Source of the DNA: Bacteroidales bacterium
GTDB lineage: Bacteria > Bacteroidota > Bacteroidia > Bacteroidales > UBA932
NCBI GenBank assembly: GCA_020026355.1
Contig: JAHHQP010000032.1
Coordinates: forward strand, 1-21,909
Reading direction: 5' to 3'
Length of the DNA: 21,909 nucleotides
Below, piece after piece: positions 15,447 to 21,909 of this stretch. The position numbers were made by a program, and so were the translations under genes. Each line of letters begins with the position of its first letter. Position 1 is the stretch's first letter. Below the pieces are notes generated by a model. The model made no database searches and had not been told where the DNA came from. It saw only the letters and a program-made list of their open reading frames with translations.

Positions 15447-16991
15447 ATGAATAACTTGAAAAGATACGCTATCCCGGCAATCGGATTGGCAGCGGTCTCC
15501 TGCGGTGGACCTGGACAACAGGAAAATCAGGACCAGCAGCATCCTAACGTCATTTATATCCTTCCGGACCAGTTCAGGAACCAAGCCTTGAACTTCTGGA
15601 ACGAGCCGGAATACCAGCAGCAGGTGAACTGGCAGGCAGATCCTGTACACACCCCGAACCTCGACCGTTTCGCGGACGAGTCCGTCGTGTTCGCCAACGC
15701 CTGCTCCAACTTCCCGCTCAGCAGCCCGTACAGAGGCATCTTCCTCTCCGGTATGTATCCGGAGCGCAGCGGCATCGTGCTGAACTGCATGGAAGAGCGT
15801 CCAGGCAGCGAACTCAGACAGGATGCGACCTGCATCTCTGACGTGTTCAAGGCTCAGGGATACAGCTGCGGCTACATCGGAAAGCTCCATGCAGACTTCC
15901 CGACGAAGAACAATCCGCAGCGCCCGGGAACCTATGTAGACGAACGCCATCCGGTATGGGATGCCTATACTCCGGCTGAACGCCGCCACGGCTTCGACTA
16001 CTGGTATTCCTACGGTACCTTCGACGAACACAAGAACCCGCATTACTGGGACAAGGACGGCAACCGCTATGATCCGAAAGAATATTCCGTAGATCACGAA
16101 ACCGACAAGGCCATCGCCTATCTCCGCAACGAGCACGGAGAACGTATGGACGGCCAGCCGTTCTTAATGGTCCTTGCCTACAACCCACCTCACAGCCCGT
16201 ACAGATCAATGAATGACTGCATGGAGGAGGATTACGCTTACTACAAGGACATGGGGCTGGATGAGCTCTACGTCCGGGAAAATGCGGACACGACCATGAA
16301 GAAGGCCCTTGCAGCTCGTTACTATTTCGCGAACGTGACCGGTGTCGACCGTAACTTCGGCCGCCTGATGAAAGAGCTGGAAGACCTGGGGCTGGACGAC
16401 AACACCATCGTCGTGTTCACCGCTGACCACGGAGAGACGATGTGCAGCCACGGTATCGACGAGCCGAAGAACAACATCTACACCGAGGCCTTCACCGTAC
16501 CGTTCATGATCCGCTATCCTGGCAAGATCCGTCACAGAGTAGAGAAAACCCTGTTCAGCGCCATCGACATCATGCCGACCATGCTCTCCCTGGCAGGCTT
16601 CAGCGCTGAGATACCAGAAAGCTGCGAAGGCCGCGACATCGCACCGATGCTGCTGGAGAACGGAGAGAAATGCGACATTCCCCAGTCTGCCCTCTACATC
16701 AAGAACGTGAACGGCAAACGTGACGAAGACGGACTGGTACGCAGTTTCTTCCCTGTCGCCAGAGGTATCCGCACCGCACAGTACTCGATGTCCATCCAGA
16801 TCGACCCCGACTGCAACATCAAGGACGTGAAACTTTTCAACGATGTGGATGACCCTTACCAGCTGTACAACATCGACTACAGACAGAACCCGGACCTGTT
16901 CGACGAGCTCTGCGACCTGCTACGCGCCAAACTGGAAGAAGCCAATGATGTCTGGTTCCGCGAAGGTTACATGGACAGGCTGAAATACTGA
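15447..16991 (+). CDS. Second S1-family serine-type sulfatase, lipoprotein
   Basis: The protein has 514 residues, with a signal peptide ending in AAVSC (Cys19). The N-terminal metal site is ILPDQFR (38-44) rather than the usual ADDLG, pointing to a different S1 subfamily from the first sulfatase of the operon. The activation motif is SSPYR (92-96), with Ser92 as the expected formylglycine precursor. YIGKLHAD (143-150) supplies Lys146 and His148. Others are NPPHSPY (246-252), TADHGE (325-330; Asp327, His328) and Lys341 in DEPKNNIY. It is the last gene of the operon, 55 bp after GH88, and ends at a strong bidirectional terminator. Two different sulfatases suggest a glycan sulfated at two positions. 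Confidence 0.92.
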   Translation: MNNLKRYAIPAIGLAAVSCGGPGQQENQDQQHPNVIYILPDQFRNQALNFWNEPEYQQQVNWQADPVHTPNLDRFADESVVFANACSNFPLSSPYRGIFLSGMYPERSGIVLNCMEERPGSELRQDATCISDVFKAQGYSCGYIGKLHADFPTKNNPQRPGTYVDERHPVWDAYTPAERRHGFDYWYSYGTFDEHKNPHYWDKDGNRYDPKEYSVDHETDKAIAYLRNEHGERMDGQPFLMVLAYNPPHSPYRSMNDCMEEDYAYYKDMGLDELYVRENADTTMKKALAARYYFANVTGVDRNFGRLMKELEDLGLDDNTIVVFTADHGETMCSHGIDEPKNNIYTEAFTVPFMIRYPGKIRHRVEKTLFSAIDIMPTMLSLAGFSAEIPESCEGRDIAPMLLENGEKCDIPQSALYIKNVNGKRDEDGLVRSFFPVARGIRTAQYSMSIQIDPDCNIKDVKLFNDVDDPYQLYNIDYRQNPDLFDELCDLLRAKLEEANDVWFREGYMDRLKY

Positions 16992-17014
16992 TCCAGTCAC
17001 CGGCAGTAATGAAA

Positions 17015-17049
17015 AAGAAAAGCAGTTGCGTTTTGCAACTGCTTTTCTT
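17015..17049. terminator. Bidirectional terminator between the glycan operon and the AraC gene
   Basis: AAAAGCAGTTGC (17018-17029) and GCAACTGCTTTT (17035-17046) form a perfect stem with a 5-base loop, extended by A-U pairs on both sides to 17015-17049. A-rich and T-rich flanks make it work in both directions. It overlaps the stop of the AraC gene and follows the sulfatase stop by about 25 bp. Confidence 0.8.
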
Positions 17050-17936
17050 CATTCATCCAGAAGGGATTTCCGATAGGCTTTCGGCGACATGCCCGTCATC
17101 CTCTTGAAAAACTTGCCGAAGAAGGATTGGTTCGCGAAATTCATCGCGATGCTGACCTCCTGGATCGTGTAGTCCGTCGTGGCCAGCAGTTTCGTCGCCT
17201 CAAGGATAATGAACTCCTCGATCCACTCGGAAGCTGTCCTTCCTGTCTCGTTCTTGATCAGGACCGAGAAATATTTCTTGCTCAGATGCAGCTCGTCCGC
17301 ATAGAACTGCAGATCACGGTGCTCTCGGAAATTGGCCGCCAGCACCCGGAGGAATTTCTTGGAAACCACCCGGTTCATATCGGCCTGCTGGGCGGAGAAA
17401 CGTTCGATCTCATCCTTGAAAGCGTACATCAGCGACATGCAGAGATATTTGAACACATCGTTCTTGAGTACAGGACGGATAGAAGCGTCGCAGATCTCCT
17501 CTACGGAAGTACAATAAGACCTGATCAGGCAGAACTGTTCTTCAGAGAAGGACAGAAGCGGCTTCGAGATATCGTACATCACCAGCGGAAAATTCACAGG
17601 GAAGTTCAGGTTCGTGAAAAAAGAAGTGGAATAAAGCATCATCAGCCCCTTGAAATCCTCAGAGGAAGTCCGCTGATCGATGATCTGTCCCGGCAGGACG
17701 ACGATTATATCGTTCCGATGCAGATGACATACCTGCATGTCCACACCGACCTCGACCTCTCCTTGGAAACAGATCAGGAGCAGGCCCATATCAATAGTGA
17801 ACGGAACGGAAGATGCCATGGCTGAAAATTTGTCCACACGAATCATGTAGAAAATATCACCTATGGACTTGTAGCGCGAATGGTGATCCATATTCTGGTT
17901 CCACAGCACAGTCTTGACATTCTGATTCATCTTCAT
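17049..17936 (-). CDS. AraC-family transcriptional regulator
   Basis: The protein has 295 residues. The N-terminal part (about 20-130) looks like a cupin-type sensing domain, with HLHRNDIIVVLPG (71-83) as a typical barrel strand. The C-terminal domain is the AraC double helix-turn-helix: first HTH at about 209-232 (FYADELHLSKKYFSVLIK), second at 257-280 (YTIQEVSIAMNFANQSFFGKFF), closing with TGMSPKAYRK (281-290). Position next to and convergent with the sulfatase/GH88 operon, plus a shared CAGTACAAAT in both promoter regions, makes it the likely regulator of that operon and of itself. The inducer is unknown; AraC-type or hybrid regulators commonly control glycan loci in this phylum. Confidence 0.92.
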   Translation of the reverse strand: MKMNQNVKTVLWNQNMDHHSRYKSIGDIFYMIRVDKFSAMASSVPFTIDMGLLLICFQGEVEVGVDMQVCHLHRNDIIVVLPGQIIDQRTSSEDFKGLMMLYSTSFFTNLNFPVNFPLVMYDISKPLLSFSEEQFCLIRSYCTSVEEICDASIRPVLKNDVFKYLCMSLMYAFKDEIERFSAQQADMNRVVSKKFLRVLAANFREHRDLQFYADELHLSKKYFSVLIKNETGRTASEWIEEFIILEATKLLATTDYTIQEVSIAMNFANQSFFGKFFKRMTGMSPKAYRKSLLDE

Positions 17937-17972
17937 TTGAATAAGTGTTTTAGCACATTCCTATCTATAAAT

Positions 17973-17985
17973 CAGTACAAATATA
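17973..17985 (-). promoter_or_regulatory. AraC-gene -7 box overlapped by the shared operator 10-mer
   Basis: On the minus strand TATATTTG (17985-17978) fits TAnnTTTG about 42 bases before the ATG at 17936. The plus-strand text CAGTACAAAT (17973-17982), identical to 11761-11770, overlaps it. Binding there would block polymerase, which would mean negative autoregulation. The overlap also means part of the match could come from the promoter itself. Confidence 0.4.
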
Positions 17986-18048
17986 GAGAAATATTTGATT
18001 TCAAGCATCCTTTTAGAACAATGCCCGGATTTTTCTCATAAAAGGTGC

Positions 18049-18056
18049 TATTTTTG
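18049..18056 (+). promoter_or_regulatory. -7 box of the DUF2147 gene
   Basis: TATTTTTG matches TAnnTTTG 66 bases before the ATG at 18123. No clear TTG is seen at the -33 position. The leader contains two GAACCGG copies separated by a short A-rich stretch. Confidence 0.4.
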
Positions 18057-18122
18057 CAAGTCAGCCCCCGAACCGGAAAAAGAACCGGGAGAACACCATA
18101 AGAAATTTTTTAATGACGACAC

Positions 18123-18557
18123 ATGAAGAATACACTGCTTACACTGACTCTCCTGCTGCTCCCGCTGCTGGGAAACGCACAGAACATTCTCGGATACTGG
18201 TACCTGGCCGATAAGAGCGCCATCGTAGAGGTCTATCAGAAAGAAAAGACCGTGAGTGCCCGAGTCGCCTGGATCGAACATCCGTATGATGCGAACGGTC
18301 AGCTGCTGACCGACACCAACAACAAGGACAAAGCCATGAAAGGCCGTCCGCTGCTGGGCATGCCGCTCATCGAGGGAATGACCCAGGAGAAAGGCTGCTG
18401 GGACAATGGCACCGTCTACGACCCCGACACCGGACGCAGCTACGACTGCATCATCAAACTGGTGAACGGAAAGCTCCATGTCCGTGGCCATGTCGGTCCC
18501 TTCGGAAAGACCCTGATCTGGACCCGCGCCGGCGACAAACTGCCGGAAGCGAAATGA
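18123..18557 (+). CDS. Secreted DUF2147 family protein
   Basis: The protein has 144 residues, with a type I signal peptide (MKNTLLTLTL...LLGNA, cleavage before Gln20) and no lipobox. The mature part matches DUF2147: ILGYWYLADKSAIVEVYQ (22-39), a TDTNNKDKAMKGRPLLGMPL stretch, WDNGTVYDPDTGRSY, and a final VRGHVGPFGKTLIWTR. This is a small beta-rich extracytoplasmic domain with no established activity. It is a single gene between the AraC regulator, transcribed away from it, and the cobalamin riboswitch. A link to either neighbour is not supported by the sequence. Confidence 0.88.
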   Translation: MKNTLLTLTLLLLPLLGNAQNILGYWYLADKSAIVEVYQKEKTVSARVAWIEHPYDANGQLLTDTNNKDKAMKGRPLLGMPLIEGMTQEKGCWDNGTVYDPDTGRSYDCIIKLVNGKLHVRGHVGPFGKTLIWTRAGDKLPEAK

Positions 18558-18575
18558 CGCCGTGCATTTTTTTAC

Positions 18576-18583
18576 TATCTTTG
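18576..18583 (+). promoter_or_regulatory. -7 box of the cobalamin transport operon
   Basis: TATCTTTG fits TAnnTTTG and sits a few bases before the first conserved nucleotides of the riboswitch, as expected if transcription starts near 18590. No good -33 TTG is present; an A/T-free stretch occupies that position. Confidence 0.5.
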
Positions 18584-18587
18584 CGGT

Positions 18588-18826
18588 GCTGAACGGTGCT
18601 GACGCATAATGCGCCGGCTTAAAAGGGAATCCGGTGCGAATCCGGAGCAATACCCGTTGCTGTATTTCCTTCAGTCCCTCCCCTGTTTCCTATAGGTTCA
18701 GGTCAATGGGACCGCTCCGCAGAAAGCCACTGTCCGACCTGTTTCCGAGAAGCCCGCAGACTTCCCGGAAGCAGAATGAGGATGGGAAGGCGCGGAGATC
18801 GGGATAAGTCAGAAGACCTGCCCTCA
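18588..18826 (+). ncRNA. Cobalamin (B12) riboswitch
   Basis: The adenosylcobalamin aptamer core is clear: GGGAATCCGGTGCGAATCC (from about 18625), then GGAGCAATACCCGTTGCTGT, GCCACTG near 18725, GGGAAGGC near 18784, and the B12 box AAGTCAGAAGACCTGCC (18806-18822). It lies between a -7 box and the BtuF-like gene, so ligand binding should shut off the transporter. No T-run terminator follows the aptamer, and the start codon is about 45 bases downstream near a CCGCGGGAGCACGG stretch, so control of translation is more likely than termination. A peripheral arm contains a copy of CAGGTCAATG (18699-18708). Confidence 0.93.
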
Positions 18827-18867
18827 GCCGAACAATTGAAATTCCGCGGGAGCACGGCATTCTGATC

Positions 18868-20010
18868 ATGACGAGATTCTTAAAAATTCTACGGGCAGTC
18901 ACCCTGCCCCTGCTATGGGTATCACTGGCCTCATGCGGCAGTGAGCCTGTTTCATTCCACCATACCTGGTACGCACCGGAACATGCGGCCGGCTTCGAGA
19001 TCGTCGGGAACGAAGATTCCGGAAGCCGCGTCATCCGCATCACCCAAGCCTGGCAAGGAGCGGACTCCACCGCGATGGAACTTTTCATCGCCCGGGACGG
19101 AGAAGATGCGCCGGACGGTTTCCGCGGACAGGTCCTCCGGGACTCCGCGACCCGCATCGTCGCCCTTTCCTCCACCCACATCGCCCTCCTCGACCAGCTC
19201 GGCAAAGTCAGCACCGTGAAAGCCGTCTCCGGCATCGACTACATCACATCCCCCTATATCCAGGCCCGTCGCGACAGCATCCCGGACCTCGGTCACGACA
19301 GCAGCATTGACCTGGAAAGACTGGTCTCCCTGCGGCCGGACCTCGTCCTGCTCTACGGAATCAGCAGCGCCAATCAGCTGGAAGGTCGACTGAAAGACCT
19401 CGGCATCCCCTACCTCTACATCGGCGAATACCTCGAACCGGACCCGTTGGGACGGCTGGAATGGGTGATCGCCTTGGCGGAAGTCACCGGCTGCCGGGAA
19501 AAAGGAGAAGCCCTCTTCCGCAGCAAGGTCGCCCGCTACGAGGAACTGGCCGAGAAGCTGCCGGCTGACCTTCCACGCCCGAAAGTGATGCTGAACACCC
19601 CTTACGGCGACACCTGGTTCATGCCTTCGGAGAATTCCGCGATGGTCCGTCTGATCACGGCGGCTGGGGGTGACTACCTCTGCAAAGGGAACCGGAGCAA
19701 CAAGAGCGAGTCCATTGACCTGGAAAGAGCCTATCTGATGGCTGCCGAGGCTGACTTCTGGTTGAATCCAGGTCAATGTGCAAGTCTGAAGGAGGTGGCG
19801 GAAGTCTGCCCGAAATTCACCGGCATCCGCTGCTTCCGCGCCGGCAGCATCTGGAACTGCGACAAGCGGACCAATGGACGCGGGGGCAATGATTTCTGGG
19901 AATCCGGTGTCTGCTACCCGGAACTCATCCTGGAAGACCTCATGAACATTTTCCATCCCGGCCTCCTGGAAGGCCCGACGGGATTCCATTATTATCGACC
20001 TTTAGCATGA
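18868..20010 (+). CDS. btuF: Cobalamin-binding lipoprotein, BtuF-like ABC substrate-binding protein
   Basis: The protein has 380 residues, with a lipoprotein signal (VSLASC, Cys23). It captures the substrate outside the inner membrane and delivers it to BtuC. The type III periplasmic-binding fold is recognised from RIVALSSTHIALLDQLGK, a conserved early segment, from LERLVSLRPDLVLLYG, and from the paired glutamate-containing stretches that contact the permease in this family. It is longer than E. coli BtuF (266) because of an N-terminal region of about 90 residues, as in other Bacteroidota homologues. Cobalamin specificity comes from the riboswitch directly upstream. The stop overlaps the next start (ATGA at 20007-20010). 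SIDLE is encoded twice with the same 14-base text, at 19305 and 19713. Confidence 0.85.
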   Translation: MTRFLKILRAVTLPLLWVSLASCGSEPVSFHHTWYAPEHAAGFEIVGNEDSGSRVIRITQAWQGADSTAMELFIARDGEDAPDGFRGQVLRDSATRIVALSSTHIALLDQLGKVSTVKAVSGIDYITSPYIQARRDSIPDLGHDSSIDLERLVSLRPDLVLLYGISSANQLEGRLKDLGIPYLYIGEYLEPDPLGRLEWVIALAEVTGCREKGEALFRSKVARYEELAEKLPADLPRPKVMLNTPYGDTWFMPSENSAMVRLITAAGGDYLCKGNRSNKSESIDLERAYLMAAEADFWLNPGQCASLKEVAEVCPKFTGIRCFRAGSIWNCDKRTNGRGGNDFWESGVCYPELILEDLMNIFHPGLLEGPTGFHYYRPLA

Positions 20011-21038
20011 AAACGACTGACCCGATACAAGTGAAGAAACGCCGGAATTGGCTCTGGCCCGTGCTGTGCCTGGCCCTGCCCGCCACCTTCATCGGTGACC
20101 TGCTCACCGGTTCCAGCGCCCTGCCTCTGCCGGAAGTCTGGAAAGCCCTGACCGGTGGAGACGTGACGCCAGAAACCCGGACCATCGTGCTGGATATCCG
20201 GCTCTCGAAGGCCCTGGTAGCCTTTCTGGCCGGTGCCGCCGTCTCTGTCAGCGGCCTGCTCATGCAGACCCTTTTCCGCAATCCCTTAGCCGGACCATAC
20301 GTGCTCGGCATCAGTTCAGGTGCCTCCTTAGGCGCTGCGCTCTATGTCTTAGGAGCCGGTGGCCTGGCACTCACCGGAACGGCGGGCAACCTCCTCGGCA
20401 GTCTCGGGCTGGCCGGAGCCGCCTGGATCGGCTGTGCCCTCCTGCTCGCCCTCATCTCCAGCGTCAGCCACCGGATCAAGGACATCATGATCGTCCTCAT
20501 CCTCGGCATGATGCTCAGTTCAGGCATCGATGCCCTCGTCCAGCTGCTGCAATATTCCAGTGACGAAGCCGCCCTGAAATCCTATATCATCTGGACCATG
20601 GGCTCGCTCAGCACCGTCACCCCGGTTCAGCTGGGCCTGCTCGCCGCCTCGGTCCTGCTCGGTCTGCTGCTGGCCGTACGTGCCATCAAGCCTCTGAACC
20701 TGCTCCTTTTAGGTGAATCACAGGCCAGGTCAATGGGCTTGAACCTTGCCGCTTCCCGTCGGCTCGTCTATACCGCGACCATTCTGCTGGCCGGAACCGT
20801 CACCGCCTTCTGCGGCCCGCTCGGTTTCATCGGCCTCGCCGTTCCGCACCTGGTCCGCTTTATTTTTCAGGAAGCCGACCACCGCATCCTCGTGCCCGGA
20901 ACCATATTGACCGGAAGCCTGCTGATGCTCTGCTGTGATCTGATTTCCAAGGCAGCGGCCTTGCCGGTCAATGTGCTGACTTCCCTGCTCGGCATCCCGG
21001 TCGTGATAGGAATTGTATTGAAAAACAGAAACTTATGA
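20007..21038 (+). CDS. btuC: Cobalamin ABC transporter permease, BtuC-like (FecCD family)
   Basis: This is a polytopic inner-membrane protein of 343 residues, the usual FecCD length with about ten transmembrane segments. Signatures are LDIRLSKALVAFLAGAAVSVSG near the N-terminus (residues 54-75) and LMQTLFRNPLAGPYVLGISSGASLGA, the classic FecCD motif. Others are LGMMLSSGIDALVQLLQ, FCGPLGFIGLAVPHLVR and a terminal LPVNVLTSLLGIPVVIGIVL. It forms the pore of the importer with the ATPase downstream. Start and stop both overlap neighbouring genes by ATGA, showing tight translational coupling. Iron-siderophore permeases share the family; the riboswitch decides for B12. Confidence 0.9.
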   Translation: MKTTDPIQVKKRRNWLWPVLCLALPATFIGDLLTGSSALPLPEVWKALTGGDVTPETRTIVLDIRLSKALVAFLAGAAVSVSGLLMQTLFRNPLAGPYVLGISSGASLGAALYVLGAGGLALTGTAGNLLGSLGLAGAAWIGCALLLALISSVSHRIKDIMIVLILGMMLSSGIDALVQLLQYSSDEAALKSYIIWTMGSLSTVTPVQLGLLAASVLLGLLLAVRAIKPLNLLLLGESQARSMGLNLAASRRLVYTATILLAGTVTAFCGPLGFIGLAVPHLVRFIFQEADHRILVPGTILTGSLLMLCCDLISKAAALPVNVLTSLLGIPVVIGIVLKNRNL

Positions 21039-21775
21039 TCCGTTTGAAGAATATCAGCATCGGTTACCGGAATCGCCGGATTCTGGAGCACGTTTCCCTG
21101 GAAGTGCCCTCCGGGAAACTGATTGCCTTGCTCGGCTGCAACGGCTCCGGAAAGAGTACCTTGTTGAAAGCCATCGCTTCCGGAGAGACCTTGCTGGAAG
21201 GTGAGGTCCTGATCGACGGAAAAAGTCTCCGTGGACGGGATGCCGGAGAACTGGCCCGCCTCATCGCGACGGTCGGTACCGAGAAAGCACGCATTCCGAA
21301 CCTGCGCTGCCGCGAAATGGTCGCGCTCGGCCGGGCACCTTACACGGACTGGATCGGACGCTTAGGCCCGGAAGACCGGGATGCCGTGGACCAGGCCTTG
21401 GCGGCCGTCGACATGAGCGACTTTGCAGAACGTTCTCTGGACAGCATGTCGGACGGAGAAGGACAGAAGATCATGATCGCCAGAGCCTTGGCTCAGCATA
21501 CGCCGGTCCTGCTCCTGGATGAACCGACAGCCTGGCTGGATATTCCGGGACGCTACAGCACCGGCGCCTTGCTGCACCGCCTGGCCCAGACGGAAGGCAA
21601 GACCATCCTCTATTCCACACACGATCTGGAAGTCGCTCGGAAATATGCGGATCTGCTTCTGCTCCTCCATACGGATGAGGAAGGCGTGGGCAGACTCGCC
21701 CTGAATACCCCGGCAGCCTTGGAAGCCTCCGGCCTGCTCCAGCAAGTCTTCCACCTCGACAAGTTACCGGAATAA
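21035..21775 (+). CDS. btuD: Cobalamin ABC transporter ATPase, BtuD-like
   Basis: This is an ABC ATPase of 246 residues that powers the BtuC permease. Walker A GCNGSGKST is at 34-42, Walker B VLLLDEP at 158-164 and the switch histidine at His196 (YSTHDLE). The signature, normally LSGGQ or LSGGE, reads SMSDGE (137-142) followed by GQKIMIARAL, so the second and third positions are altered. Variants of this kind occur in Bacteroidota FhuC/BtuD homologues, so I do not infer loss of activity. The start lies in the ATGA overlap with the permease stop. The length is typical. Confidence 0.9.
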   Translation: MIRLKNISIGYRNRRILEHVSLEVPSGKLIALLGCNGSGKSTLLKAIASGETLLEGEVLIDGKSLRGRDAGELARLIATVGTEKARIPNLRCREMVALGRAPYTDWIGRLGPEDRDAVDQALAAVDMSDFAERSLDSMSDGEGQKIMIARALAQHTPVLLLDEPTAWLDIPGRYSTGALLHRLAQTEGKTILYSTHDLEVARKYADLLLLLHTDEEGVGRLALNTPAALEASGLLQQVFHLDKLPE

Positions 21776-21826
21776 AGGGAAAGTGACATCAAGAAAAAGA
21801 AAAATCTCTTTAAGATAAAGAAAAAG

Positions 21827-21909
21827 ATGCAAAGATTCCTGACATATCTGTTTGTGCTGACCGGCCTGCTCGCTTGCAGCGGAGCGGTCGGGGCGACCGG
21901 TATGCCGGA
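21827..21909 (+). CDS. Start of an exported protein, truncated by the window edge
   Basis: An ATG at 21827 opens a frame that runs to the end of the window (27 codons). It encodes a signal peptide: a basic MQR start, a hydrophobic FLTYLFVLTGLLACS core and a GAVGATG region. It lies 51 bp after the BtuD-like stop with no terminator between them, so it probably belongs to the same B12-controlled operon. A TonB-dependent B12 receptor or another cobalamin-uptake lipoprotein would fit, but nothing visible proves it. The LLACS stretch could be a lipobox. Confidence 0.6.
   Translation, partial: MQRFLTYLFVLTGLLACSGAVGATGMP

Noticed and set aside
18952..19989. 345-residue minus-strand frame opposite the BtuF-like gene
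   Set aside because: It is antisense to a gene with a lipobox, a periplasmic-binding fold and an ATGA link to the permease. The reverse product has no family features.
18699..20735. CAGGTCAATG copies as ends of a small transposon or a CRISPR-like array
   Set aside because: Spacing is irregular, flanks differ and most copies lie inside intact conserved genes, so neither insertion nor array structure is supported.
1..21909. tRNA, rRNA, insertion sequence, prophage or CRISPR array
   Set aside because: No cloverleaf, ribosomal RNA, transposase, integrase or regularly spaced repeat was seen on either strand.

Overview
The window looks like a chromosomal piece of a Bacteroidota (Bacteroidales-type) genome of roughly 50% GC. 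The grounds are the repeated -7 boxes of the form TAnnTTTG, many signal-peptidase II lipoproteins with BACON, fimbrillin-like, FISUMP and regular leucine-rich repeat domains, serine-type sulfatases beside a GH88 hydrolase, and a nadB-nadC-nadA cluster. The species cannot be fixed from the sequence.

Layout: (1) 1-46 is the 3' end of an unidentified plus-strand gene. It is followed by a gene-free stretch (47-358) that holds a candidate minus-strand small RNA with its own promoter and terminator, and a plus promoter for a LysO-type lysine exporter (359-1324). (2) 1330-4832, minus: the de novo NAD pathway to nicotinate mononucleotide, nadB-nadC-nadA in transcription order. (3) 5035-11435, minus: a three-gene lipoprotein operon made of a fimbrillin-like/FISUMP protein, an LRR protein with an EF-hand-like loop, and a BACON-repeat protein. 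(4) 11436-11845: intergenic region between divergent operons. (5) 11846-16991, plus: a four-lipoprotein polysaccharide locus (sulfatase, DUF6250-like protein, GH88 unsaturated glucuronyl hydrolase, second sulfatase). It shares a bidirectional terminator with a convergent AraC-type regulator (17049-17936). (6) 18123-18557: a secreted DUF2147 protein. (7) 18558-21909, plus: a cobalamin riboswitch controlling a BtuF-BtuC-BtuD vitamin B12 ABC importer whose genes overlap by ATGA, followed by the start of another exported protein cut off by the window edge.

The glycan locus has no SusC/SusD pair and no recognisable polysaccharide lyase, although GH88 enzymes act on lyase products. A 10-mer shared by the promoter regions of the sulfatase operon and the AraC gene suggests that the regulator controls both. 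The least expected signal is an oligonucleotide, CAGGTCAATG, found eight times on both strands, in several reading frames and in non-coding DNA, where about 0.04 copies are expected by chance.
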